A stretch of 64,000 nt of DNA from CAZOWL01 sp964583605 (GTDB lineage: Bacteria; Pseudomonadota; Gammaproteobacteria; Chromatiales; Chromatiaceae): NCBI GenBank assembly GCA_964583605.1, contig CAZOWL010000007.1, positions 16,571 through 80,570 on the forward strand. Reading direction: 5' to 3'. Shown in pieces: positions 25,847-33,820 of this stretch (positions within the stretch are counted from its first letter, which is position 1; every line of letters begins with the position of its first letter). A program made the translations under genes and the position numbers. The notes beneath the pieces were generated by a model, which was not told where the DNA came from, did no database searches, and worked only from the letters and a program-made list of their open reading frames with translations.

Positions 25847-27133
25847 TCAGAGTCGCCCGTCGACTTCGTCTTTCGGGAGGACATGCTTGACGTCGTAGAG
25901 GATCGCGCCAGGCTTACCGAAGGCGCGGATGGCCGCCGAGCCGAGCGTCTCAAACTGCCGATGGGCGACAGCAAGGATGATCGCATCGTACGCCGCCAAC
26001 GGCGGATCGCTCAGAAGGTCGATATCGTACTCGTCCTTGGCCTCCGCTGGGCTTGCCCAAGGATCGTGTATGTCACAACCTAAGCCATAGTCGCGCAGTT
26101 CGCCGACTATATCGACCACACGGGTGTTCCGAAGATCCGGGCAATTTTCTTTGAACGTGAGACCCAAGACCAGCACCCGACTGTCTGCTGCTATCCGGTT
26201 ACGCTGCATCATCAGCTTGATTACCCGACTGGCTACGTATGCGCCCATGCTGTCGTTCAACCGCCGCCCGGCAAGAATGATCTCCGGGTGATAGCCGATG
26301 GCCTGGGCCTTATGCGTCAGATAGTACGGATCGACGCCGATACAGTGCCCACCGACCAGGCCTGGACGGAAGGGCAGGAAATTCCACTTGCTGCCCGCCG
26401 CGTCTAGCACCTCTTCCGTGTCGATGCCTAGGCGATTGAAAATCAGCGCGAGCTCGTTGATCAGAGCGATGTTGACGTCGCGTTGCGTGTTCTCGATGAC
26501 CTTGGCTGCCTCAGCAACGCGAATGCTGCTGGCCGGATGGGTGCCAGCCGTGATGACGCTGCGATAGAGGGCATCGATGAAGGACGCGACCTCTGGCGTC
26601 GAGCCAGACGTGACCTTCTTGATATTCGTCACCCGATGGGCCTTGTCACCCGGGTTGATTCGCTCTGGGCTATAGCCGGCAAAGAAATCTTGGTTGAACA
26701 CCAACCCTGACACTTCTTCGAGAATTGGGACGCAGACTTCCTCCGTAGCGCCTGGATAGACAGTAGACTCATACACCACAATATCGCCCGGCTTCAACAC
26801 ACCGCCAATGGTGCGGCTAGCGCTCCGCAGTGGGTCGAGATCGGGCTCTTTGTGATCATTGACCGGTGTTGGCACCGTGACGATGAAGAAGTTACATGAC
26901 GCCAATGACGCTGCCTCATCGACGTAGGTCAACTGCGTGCTCTGCTGCAGCTCGTCCGGCTCTACTTCCAGCGAGCTGTCCTTCCCGGCACGGAGCTCCG
27001 CGATACGCGTCCGATTGACGTCAAAGCCTATCGTTACGTAGCGCTTACCCAACTCCACAGCGAGCGGCAAGCCAACGTAGCCCAGTCCAACGACCCCGAT
27101 CCGGATACGCGCTAGATCAAATTGCAAAGCCAT
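25847..27133 (-). CDS. Nucleotide-sugar dehydrogenase (TviB/VipA-like)
   Basis: 428 residues, full length. Three-domain UDP-glucose/GDP-mannose dehydrogenase: N-terminal NAD-binding GVVGLGYVGLPLAVE (about 13-27), PTPVNDHKEPDL, YESTVYPGATEEVC, a central KVIENTQRDVNIALINELA with the active Lys, GGHCIGVDPYYL containing the catalytic Cys, and a C-terminal domain with GLTFKENCPDLRNT. These features match the UDP-N-acetylglucosamine/galactosamine dehydrogenases of Vi-antigen type (TviB/VipA); the precise sugar is inferred only. It is co-transcribed with the epimerase downstream. Confidence 0.88.
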   Translation of the reverse strand: MALQFDLARIRIGVVGLGYVGLPLAVELGKRYVTIGFDVNRTRIAELRAGKDSSLEVEPDELQQSTQLTYVDEAASLASCNFFIVTVPTPVNDHKEPDLDPLRSASRTIGGVLKPGDIVVYESTVYPGATEEVCVPILEEVSGLVFNQDFFAGYSPERINPGDKAHRVTNIKKVTSGSTPEVASFIDALYRSVITAGTHPASSIRVAEAAKVIENTQRDVNIALINELALIFNRLGIDTEEVLDAAGSKWNFLPFRPGLVGGHCIGVDPYYLTHKAQAIGYHPEIILAGRRLNDSMGAYVASRVIKLMMQRNRIAADSRVLVLGLTFKENCPDLRNTRVVDIVGELRDYGLGCDIHDPWASPAEAKDEYDIDLLSDPPLAAYDAIILAVAHRQFETLGSAAIRAFGKPGAILYDVKHVLPKDEVDGRL

Positions 27134-27428
27134 ATTTCCCTCGACGCCTCTGTCCGATACTTAAACGCCCAGCTAGGTAACTTGTCCGGTCGTGCGCGGA
27201 CGAACTCAATAAGCATATCAGCTTGCCACGACTGGCGCGATCTTTACGATTTCTTTGCAGTTTCCCAGGATATCTACCGACGCTCTGCATACCAGCACAT
27301 GCCCTACCGCTGACCTATGTGGTACGATTCCGACTTCTTATTTTGGCAATCCCGCGCGCAGCGCTTCCTGTCGCCCCAATCTGCCAAGGTCTGCTTACGG
27401 CTCCCACAATCGTCTTCATGAGCCCCGA
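27134..27428. other. Divergent, AT-richer intergenic region of the polysaccharide island
   Basis: Presumed promoters for the dehydrogenase (minus) and the glycosyl-phosphate transferase (plus). Base composition falls visibly relative to the flanks. No confident promoter hexamers or JUMPstart-like element were found. Confidence 0.3.
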
Positions 27429-28826
27429 ATGATCCGGCTGTTCGGTCATTATGTTCCCCGGGTACTGGTCTTACTCGCCATCGCTGAAGGCCTGGTGTTC
27501 TTTGTTGCTGCCGAGCTTGCTGTTCTTGCGGGTTTCGGTTGGTCTCTGCCCACCGATCAGGACCGATGGATTCTGATTCTAAATGGCATTGTATTTGCTG
27601 TATTTATGTCGACAGCCATGGTTGCGCTGGGGCTCTACCAACGCTACAGTCAGTGGCGCGAAGCGGGCTTAGCTGTGCGACTCGGGCTTAGTTTTGCCTT
27701 AGCAACTACTGCACTTATTTTATTTTTCTATATTTTTCCCAGCACCCTCATGGGACGCGGGAATTTAGGTCTGAGTCTTGTTATCTCGTTCGTTGGCGTT
27801 ATGCTCGTGCGCGAGGCGTTTGGCCGGATCGCGGGAGTGGAGGCCTTGAAGCGACGCTTGCTCGTCGTGGGGACCGGGGTCAATGCAGAGTGCATCAAGA
27901 GAGTAACCGATGAAAATCGCGATCTGGGCTTCCAAGTAGTTGGTTATGTGCCGCTACCGCGCAGCCCACGGCTCGTTCCCGATCGCCTGGTGATCCCTCG
28001 CGATAAGCCACTATTAGAACTGGCGATTGATCATGAGATCGATGAGATAATCGTCGCCGCCGACGAAATGCGCGGTACGTTACCGATCGATGAATTAATG
28101 GATTGCCGCATGAGCGGCCTTGACATCCTGAATTTGCCATCCTTTTTTGAGAAGGAGTTGGCGCTCGTTAGGATTGAGGTCGTGAATCCGAATTGGTTCA
28201 TTTTCTCCCAGAATGGTTTTCGCTCCGGGATGACGGGGCTCTATGGGAAACGTCTCTTCGATGTCATCATCGGGTCATTGATGCTTCTTGTCGCCTCGCC
28301 AATCATGATCGCTGTGGCTTTCGCAAGCCTCATCGAATCCCGTGGGCGGGACCCAGTCCTCTACCATCAAGTTCGCGTTGGCGAAAACGGCAAATTATTT
28401 CGCCTCCACAAATTTCGCAGCATGCGGGTCGATGCAGAGGCCGATGGCATCCCGCGATGGGCAATGAGAGACGACACTCGGATAACACCTCTCGGGTCTC
28501 TGATCCGAAAGACTCGTATCGATGAGCTACCGCAAATCTTCAATGTCCTGAAAGGTCAAATGAGCCTGGTAGGACCTCGACCTGAGCGCCCAGATTTTGT
28601 TGAGGAACTAGTCGCCACTATTCCGTTCTACGCTGAACGGCACCGGGTCAAGCCTGGTGTGACAGGATGGGCTCAGCTGCTATATCCCTATGGGTCGAGT
28701 ATTCAGGACGCGAAGCATAAGCTTGAGTACGACCTGTTTTATGTGAAGAACGCGGGCATTGTTCTAGATCTGGTCATATTGCTGCAAACCGTTGAGGTCG
28801 TCCTTCTCGGCAAAGGCGCGCGCTAG
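27429..28826 (+). CDS. Initiating polyprenyl glycosylphosphotransferase (TIGR03013/EpsB-like)
   Basis: 465 residues from the ATG at 27429. Four to five N-terminal membrane helices (about 8-115) are followed by a Rossmann-like CoA_binding_3 region (LLVVGTGVNAECIKRV, about 139-154). A further helix leads into the bacterial sugar-transferase domain, KRLFDVIIGSLMLLVASPI...KFRSMRVDAEADG...RKTRIDELPQIFNVLKGQMS...GPRPERPDF. These are the WbaP/PglC-type phosphoglycosyl transferase motifs. The domain set fits the XrtA/PEP-CTERM-associated family, which starts exopolysaccharide by loading a sugar phosphate on undecaprenyl phosphate. The gene is conspicuously AT-rich for this chromosome, suggesting transfer. 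Confidence 0.85.
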   Translation: MIRLFGHYVPRVLVLLAIAEGLVFFVAAELAVLAGFGWSLPTDQDRWILILNGIVFAVFMSTAMVALGLYQRYSQWREAGLAVRLGLSFALATTALILFFYIFPSTLMGRGNLGLSLVISFVGVMLVREAFGRIAGVEALKRRLLVVGTGVNAECIKRVTDENRDLGFQVVGYVPLPRSPRLVPDRLVIPRDKPLLELAIDHEIDEIIVAADEMRGTLPIDELMDCRMSGLDILNLPSFFEKELALVRIEVVNPNWFIFSQNGFRSGMTGLYGKRLFDVIIGSLMLLVASPIMIAVAFASLIESRGRDPVLYHQVRVGENGKLFRLHKFRSMRVDAEADGIPRWAMRDDTRITPLGSLIRKTRIDELPQIFNVLKGQMSLVGPRPERPDFVEELVATIPFYAERHRVKPGVTGWAQLLYPYGSSIQDAKHKLEYDLFYVKNAGIVLDLVILLQTVEVVLLGKGAR

Positions 28827-28856
28827 TAAGCTGGTCCTCGTACGGAATATAGGGTT

Positions 28857-30161
28857 CTACCGGTTGAAGACGTGTCCGCGCTTCCGTGCCAACATTGCCG
28901 CACCGTAGGCGGCCTGCCGGTGAGGCGCAGGCTCGACCGGCAACCCCAGCATTCGTCGGCGTACGCGCAGCCATGCGGGGTTACAAGCCCCGCCGCCGAC
29001 GGTCAGCACAGCCTTCGGATAAGGCGCCCCGAGGCGATATAGCAGCTGATAGCTGGTGCGCTCAATCTTGGCGATGCCTTCGAATAGCGCCTGGAGGAAT
29101 CGGGCATCATCGGGAGGGCGTGGGGTCATACGCGGTGCCATGCCTGGGTCATTGACCGGAAAACGCTCTCCAGGGCGCGGTAAGGGATAGTAGTCTAGGC
29201 CGGTTGGCGTCTCGGGCAACACGTCTGACGAGAGGCGTCGAATGGAAGCCTCGTCAAAGAACCGACGCAGCACTGCGCAGCCGCTGTTCGACGCCCCACC
29301 CACGAGCCATAGGTCACCGAGGCGATGGCTGTAAACACCATGCTCCGCATCCGCGATCGGTCTCTCCGCGAGAATCTTGACAACCAATGTGCTCCCGAGG
29401 CTGGTGACGGCGTCGCCCGGTCGCGAGATGCCCGTAGCGATGACGCCTGCCGTACTATCGGTCGTACCGGCAAGTATCAGAGCTCGCCTGCTGAGGCCCG
29501 TCGCTGCTGAGGCGGAGGGAACAATCGATCCAATCAAGGTACCGGGAGCGACAACGTCCGGGAGGCGCAATGGGCTTAGTTGCAGCTGATCCAACCAGCC
29601 TGGCCAGGATCCCGATGCCGGCTCGAAGCCCAACTTCAACGCATTGTTCCAATCGCTGAGTCCGAAACGGCCGCTCAGACGGCCGGTGATCCAATCCGCT
29701 TGATGTAACGCGAGCAAATGGGCAAACCGAGTCGCAGCCCTCTTGAGATGGAGGGCCTTCGCAAGACTAGCGGAGGGCCCCCGAGCCGGGCTTGTCTTGG
29801 GCGCGACGGACGCGATTTCCTCGGCGGCATCTCTTGCGCGCCGGTCGTTGTACATCAGCGCCGGGCCCAGCGGTCGCCCTTCGGGTGTCGTCAGAAGCAG
29901 CGTACCAGAGGTCGCCGCCACGCAGATCGCTACTACGCTGTAACGACCAGTGAGCCGATTGCCTAGCTCTCGAAGGGTCGCCGTTGTCGCCTCCCACCAG
30001 ACCTCCGGGTCCTGCTCGCAGCCCCCACCTGGAAGGTGCTGCGGCTCCGGGATGGAGGTCTCAGCCTCCCCGATCTGATTTTCATGCACGTCGATGGCCA
30101 CCGCACGGCAGCCCGAGGTACCTAGGTCAACGCCGATCCAATATCCTCGTGACCCCTTCAC
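28857..30161 (-). CDS. FGGY-family carbohydrate kinase
   Basis: 434 residues from a GTG at 30161. The longer frame to 30263 would run 86 bp into queF, and the family's IGVDLGTSGCRAVAID begins just after this GTG. The FGGY kinase fold is shown by the phosphate-binding DLGTS, a metal/ATP loop LILAGTTDSTAGV with TSLGSTLVVK, and the C-terminal AVLTVGGGACNPAWLRVRR. It phosphorylates a sugar or polyol; the sequence looks closest to the plant/cyanobacterial D-ribulose or xylulose kinase-like group, but the substrate is not certain. It is the last gene after zapD-yacG-queF, 16 bp beyond queF. Confidence 0.82.
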   Translation of the reverse strand: MKGSRGYWIGVDLGTSGCRAVAIDVHENQIGEAETSIPEPQHLPGGGCEQDPEVWWEATTATLRELGNRLTGRYSVVAICVAATSGTLLLTTPEGRPLGPALMYNDRRARDAAEEIASVAPKTSPARGPSASLAKALHLKRAATRFAHLLALHQADWITGRLSGRFGLSDWNNALKLGFEPASGSWPGWLDQLQLSPLRLPDVVAPGTLIGSIVPSASAATGLSRRALILAGTTDSTAGVIATGISRPGDAVTSLGSTLVVKILAERPIADAEHGVYSHRLGDLWLVGGASNSGCAVLRRFFDEASIRRLSSDVLPETPTGLDYYPLPRPGERFPVNDPGMAPRMTPRPPDDARFLQALFEGIAKIERTSYQLLYRLGAPYPKAVLTVGGGACNPAWLRVRRRMLGLPVEPAPHRQAAYGAAMLARKRGHVFNR

Positions 30162-30177
30162 TCCGGCGATTTGTCCG

Positions 30178-30567
30178 TCACGGAAGCGTGATCGGTGGCG
30201 CAGACGTCCATCCTGAACCGCGATGTTCTGCGATGACGGTTGTGTAAATCCCGCCGCGAACATTGAACTGAGCTGTTAAGCGCATGAATCGCGGCGCAAC
30301 GGCCGCGACCAAGTCATCCAAGATCTGATTGGTTACCGCTTCGTGGAACACCCCTTCCTCACGGAATGACCAAACGTAAAGCTTCAACGACTTCAACTCG
30401 ATGCACAGGTCATCCGGTACGTATTCAAGGGTAAGCTCGGCGAAATCCGGTTGCCCAGTCTTTGGGCAGAGGCAGGTGAACTCGGGTATTCGTATCCTGA
30501 TAGTGTAATTGCGCTCCCGCTCTGGGCTCGCGAACGTTTCGATGGATCTCTTCGGTGTGCGTGACAT
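30178..30567 (-). CDS. queF: NADPH-dependent 7-cyano-7-deazaguanine reductase
   Basis: 129 residues from the ATG at 30567, the short unimodular QueF type. It reduces preQ0 to preQ1 in queuosine biosynthesis. The catalytic Cys lies in CLCPKTGQPDFAEL, the QueF motif is CIELKSLKLYVWSFREEG, and the FHEAVT and FNVRGGIYTTV segments complete the T-fold. No other queuosine gene is adjacent. The gene lies between yacG and the FGGY kinase on the same strand. Confidence 0.94.
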   Translation of the reverse strand: MSRTPKRSIETFASPERERNYTIRIRIPEFTCLCPKTGQPDFAELTLEYVPDDLCIELKSLKLYVWSFREEGVFHEAVTNQILDDLVAAVAPRFMRLTAQFNVRGGIYTTVIAEHRGSGWTSAPPITLP

Positions 30568-30609
30568 GTGGTCTCGTTCAAACAATCGGGCCGCGCTGGG
30601 CCAGAGACA

Positions 30610-30807
30610 TCAAATGGGTCCTTGATCTCCGTTCGACTCAATGTCGGACAAGGGTCCCTCGCCCGCGTCGTCGTCGGGAATGCGGTGCGCCTCGCTCAAC
30701 CAATCTCCGAGGTCGATCAGCCGGCAGCGTTCGCTACAAAAAGGCCGCCAAGGGGAGTCTCTTCCCCACGAGACCCCTTTTCCGCATGTGGGACATGGAA
30801 CGATCAC
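30610..30807 (-). CDS. yacG: DNA gyrase inhibitor YacG
   Basis: 65 residues. A single zinc finger formed by CPTC (5-8) and CSERC (24-28) is followed by LIDLGDWLSEAHRIP, the conserved YacG block. YacG binds the GyrB C-terminal domain and blocks DNA binding by gyrase. It follows zapD by 38 bp, the classic zapD-yacG pair. The C-terminus is acidic (GDQGPI end), as is usual. Confidence 0.92.
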   Translation of the reverse strand: MIVPCPTCGKGVSWGRDSPWRPFCSERCRLIDLGDWLSEAHRIPDDDAGEGPLSDIESNGDQGPI

Positions 30808-30845
30808 CGGCTACGCAACCATCCTCTCACCCAGCCACTTTGCGA

Positions 30846-31613
30846 TCAAAACACACAGCAGGTGAGATGAAATTCGACATCGTCCTGGCTCTGCACGGGT
30901 CGCGTACCGACAGCGACCTCCATGAAACGGATGCTGAATCGGTTCTTGTGCCCGCTGATCTCCGGGTAGAGCCGGCCATCACCATTCACACCAACACGAA
31001 CCATCTGGGCTGGGGCATGGCTGTCCAAGGCCTCCTGGAAGAAACCCATCGTGGCTGTGACCGCTCGCGGAGCGGCACTGGTGCGTGTGAGCGAAAGGAC
31101 CAAGGCAATCGCGGCCTTCGCCGGCTCCAAGTCGGCCATCCAATCGGAGAGGCGATCTCGCCGCACTGTGCCCGGCTGGGCCAGCCAACGATGATAGATG
31201 GGTAGATCGAAGCTGCAGCTGCCTCCTGGAATTGCGCGTCGCTGGGCGACGCTTTTCAGAAACTCATCGTCTCGGGTGATTTGCCCGATTTGGCCCGTGA
31301 CATGTTGGAGTCCGCCGACCGCTTTGCCCAGGTCTGACAGGATTCGATCTAGGGTGTTCTTGTGTACATTCGGTTGGAGGCGAATCCTGTTGAGTGTCGA
31401 AGCGTGGCGATCGAGCTCCTTGAGCAGCTCGTTCTTGATGTCGACTCGCGCTGCAATCTCGCTGATGTCGAGCAAAGCATCGATGGCGCTCCGCGTGTCC
31501 CACGGGTCATCACCGGCTGCAAAGTGCTCGGCCTTACCAAACAGGTGCTCCAGACGGAGGAAGGTCCGGATACGTTCGTTCAGGGGGTGTTCGTAGAGGA
31601 GCTGTCTGGACAC
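30846..31613 (-). CDS. zapD: Cell-division protein ZapD
   Basis: 255 residues from a GTG at 31613. AGGTAA lies upstream and the family start pattern (LLYEHPLNERIRTFLRLEHLF) follows at once; the frame to 31691 is non-homologous. ZapD (YacF, DUF1342) crosslinks FtsZ protofilaments at the division ring. The N-terminal helical domain (about 1-110) and C-terminal beta-rich domain with CSFDLPIYHRWLAQP and GFFQEALD are both present. It is the first gene of zapD-yacG-queF-kinase. Confidence 0.93.
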   Translation of the reverse strand: MSRQLLYEHPLNERIRTFLRLEHLFGKAEHFAAGDDPWDTRSAIDALLDISEIAARVDIKNELLKELDRHASTLNRIRLQPNVHKNTLDRILSDLGKAVGGLQHVTGQIGQITRDDEFLKSVAQRRAIPGGSCSFDLPIYHRWLAQPGTVRRDRLSDWMADLEPAKAAIALVLSLTRTSAAPRAVTATMGFFQEALDSHAPAQMVRVGVNGDGRLYPEISGHKNRFSIRFMEVAVGTRPVQSQDDVEFHLTCCVF

Positions 31614-31849
31614 GAGCTTACCTAAATGGATCCCGTTATCGGCGACGCGCCGATCTGTCACCAGGGCTGGATATCGTGAGGGATCGAGCATGAATTCTCC
31701 CGAATTATCGGATCGGGGTAAAGGCTGGCGCGGCTAGCATAGCTACTTCGAGCAGTGTCCGCTGATGATAAGATTCTTGGACATGACGAACGCGTAACAT
31801 GCTTCGGTCTCCCCGTCTCGGGAGCCGGACTCTGCGAGTGAGGGGGATC

Positions 31850-32599
31850 ATGGCTGGTCACAGCAAGTGGGCCAATATCAAGCATCGTAAGGCCGCCCAA
31901 GACAAGCAACGGGGCAAGATCTGGACAAAATTGATCCGTGAGGTCACTGTAGCCGCCCGCCAGGGAGGCGGTGATCCGTCCGCGAACCCGCGCCTGCGCC
32001 TCGCGATGGACAAGGCGTTCGCGGCGAACATGCCACGCGACACCATTGAGCGAGCGGTAAAACGGGGCGCCGGCGATACCGACGGCGAGAATTATGAAGA
32101 GATCCGCTATGAGGGCTACGGTCCAGGGGGCACAGCCTTGATGGTGGACTGCATGACCGACAATCGCAATCGCACCGCAGCAGACGTGCGCCACGCCTTC
32201 TCCAAGTATGGCGGCAACCTCGGGACTGACGGCTCCGTCGCGTATCTTTTCACGAAGCAAGGCATCATTAGCTTCCAGCCAGGCACCGACGAGGATGCGG
32301 TGATCGAAGCCAGTCTCGAAGCGGGAGCCGAGGACGTGATCGTTAACGACGATGGCTCACTCGACGTGGTCACCACGCCCGAGGCCTTTGCAGCTGTCCG
32401 GGACGCGTTGACGATCGCTGGATTTGACACCGAGGTTGCAGAGGTGAGCTTCAATGCGTCCACGCTAGCCGAGCTCGATGCCGAGACGGCCGAGCGACTC
32501 TTCAAGCTGGTCGACATGTTGCAGGACCTCGATGATGTCCAGGAGGTCTACCATAATGCCGATATCTCCGACGAGATCATGGCAACCCTTGGCGATTGA
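31850..32599 (+). CDS. yebC: YebC/PmpR-family translation/regulatory protein
   Basis: 249 residues from the ATG at 31850, preceded by GTGAGGGGGATC. The canonical start MAGHSKWANIKHRKAAQDKQ and the three-domain YebC fold are intact (RAVKRGAGDTDGENYEEIRYEGYGPGG; GSVAYLFTKQG; LVDMLQDLDDVQEVYHNAD). YebC proteins act as DNA-binding regulators and in easing ribosome stalling at polyproline. It heads the yebC-ruvC-ruvA set, with 43 bp between yebC and ruvC. Confidence 0.96.
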   Translation: MAGHSKWANIKHRKAAQDKQRGKIWTKLIREVTVAARQGGGDPSANPRLRLAMDKAFAANMPRDTIERAVKRGAGDTDGENYEEIRYEGYGPGGTALMVDCMTDNRNRTAADVRHAFSKYGGNLGTDGSVAYLFTKQGIISFQPGTDEDAVIEASLEAGAEDVIVNDDGSLDVVTTPEAFAAVRDALTIAGFDTEVAEVSFNASTLAELDAETAERLFKLVDMLQDLDDVQEVYHNADISDEIMATLGD

Positions 32600-32642
32600 G
32601 CTTACTTCGGCTCTTGGTCCGGGGTGGTGAGGAGGCTGCTAC

Positions 32643-33170
32643 ATGGGCGAGCTGCGGCATCGCATTTTGGGCATCGATCCTGGATCCCGGACGAGCGGCT
32701 ACGGCTTAATTCAGACCGACGGCCGCCGAAGTGCCCGAATCACGAGCGGCTGTATCCGTGTTGACGGGGTGCCATGGCCGACCCGCCTTGGGCTCATATT
32801 TGATGCCGTCGCGGATTTGGTCGCGACCTACCAGCCCCACGAGATGGCCGTCGAGCAACTGATATTTGCCCGCGATCCAACAGCTGCTCTCAAGATCGGC
32901 CAGGCACGGGGCGCGGTACTCTGTGCCGGCCTCAAGGGTGGCGCGACCGTGCACGAGTACAGCCCCAAGACGGTCAAGCTATCAGTGGTTGGGACCGGGG
33001 GGGCCGACAAGCATCAGGTCCAGCAGATGGTACGCATACTGCTTTCGCTTCCTGAAAGGCCCGGAGAAGATGAGGCCGATGCCTTGGCGATCGCCCTCTG
33101 TCATGCCCATTCGATGGGTATCCCGGCGCGACGACGCGTCGCTGCGTCATGGCGGGATTGGCGACCATGA
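32643..33170 (+). CDS. ruvC: Holliday-junction resolvase RuvC
   Basis: 175 residues. RuvC nicks four-way junctions symmetrically. The catalytic acidic set is present: Asp12 in ILGIDPGSRTSGYGLI, the Glu of MAVEQLIFARDP, and the C-terminal pair in EDEADALAIALCHA. GARGAV-like helix IGQARGAVLCAGL and YSPKTVKLSVVGTGGADKHQV are standard. It overlaps ruvA by four bases (ATGA). Confidence 0.96.
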   Translation: MGELRHRILGIDPGSRTSGYGLIQTDGRRSARITSGCIRVDGVPWPTRLGLIFDAVADLVATYQPHEMAVEQLIFARDPTAALKIGQARGAVLCAGLKGGATVHEYSPKTVKLSVVGTGGADKHQVQQMVRILLSLPERPGEDEADALAIALCHAHSMGIPARRRVAASWRDWRP

Positions 33171-33772
33171 TCGGGCGGCTACGCGGCGAGATTCTCGGGA
33201 AGTATCCGCCGCTGCTGCTCCTCGATGTCAACGGCGTCGGTTATGAACTGGAGGCGCCGATGTCCACATTCTACGCGCTTCCGGAGGTTGGGGAGACGGT
33301 CACCCTGGTGACGCACCTCGGCATGCGCGATGAGACCCCAGTCCTCTACGGGTTTCTGACTAGGCGAGACCGCGCCTTGTTCCGAGACCTCCTCAAGGTC
33401 AACGGCGTCGGTGCGCGTATGGCGCTTGGTGTTCTCTCGGGGATGAACGCCCAGCAGTTCGTCGACTGCATCGCCCGAGAGGACTGGGGAGCCCTTACAT
33501 CTCTCCCTGGCATCGGCCGCAAGACAGCGCAGCGCTTGGTGATGGAGTTCAAGGATCAGGCCGCCGCGTCAGCAGATGCCGATGTCACGCCGGCACATCC
33601 CGGCACAGGTCGCGACCGTCAGCGCGGGCTCGACGATGCCATTAGCGCCCTGATAGCCCTCGGTTATCGCTCAGCCGATGCGAGTCGGATGGCCCATTCT
33701 GCTGCGGCCTCGGATGCTATGACCTCTGAGGAGATCATCCGCGCTGCACTCAAGGCCGTCAACGATCGTTGA
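33167..33772 (+). CDS. ruvA: Holliday-junction branch-migration protein RuvA
   Basis: 201 residues from the ATG at 33167 (MIGRLRGEILGKYPP), coupled to the ruvC stop; an ATG at 33149 is inside ruvC and less likely. The OB-fold N-domain (1-64), double helix-hairpin-helix (LLKVNGVGARMALGVLSG; LTSLPGIGRKTAQRLVMEFKD) and C-terminal RuvB-binding domain (DDAISALIALGYRSADASR) are all present. RuvB, which normally follows, is not here; a minus-strand gene of another kind begins 48 bp on. Confidence 0.96.
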   Translation: MIGRLRGEILGKYPPLLLLDVNGVGYELEAPMSTFYALPEVGETVTLVTHLGMRDETPVLYGFLTRRDRALFRDLLKVNGVGARMALGVLSGMNAQQFVDCIAREDWGALTSLPGIGRKTAQRLVMEFKDQAAASADADVTPAHPGTGRDRQRGLDDAISALIALGYRSADASRMAHSAAASDAMTSEEIIRAALKAVNDR

Positions 33773-33820
33773 GATACAACGGTCTGCAGGCGGCGCGAAA
33801 GATCAGGTTTCCGAATCGCC

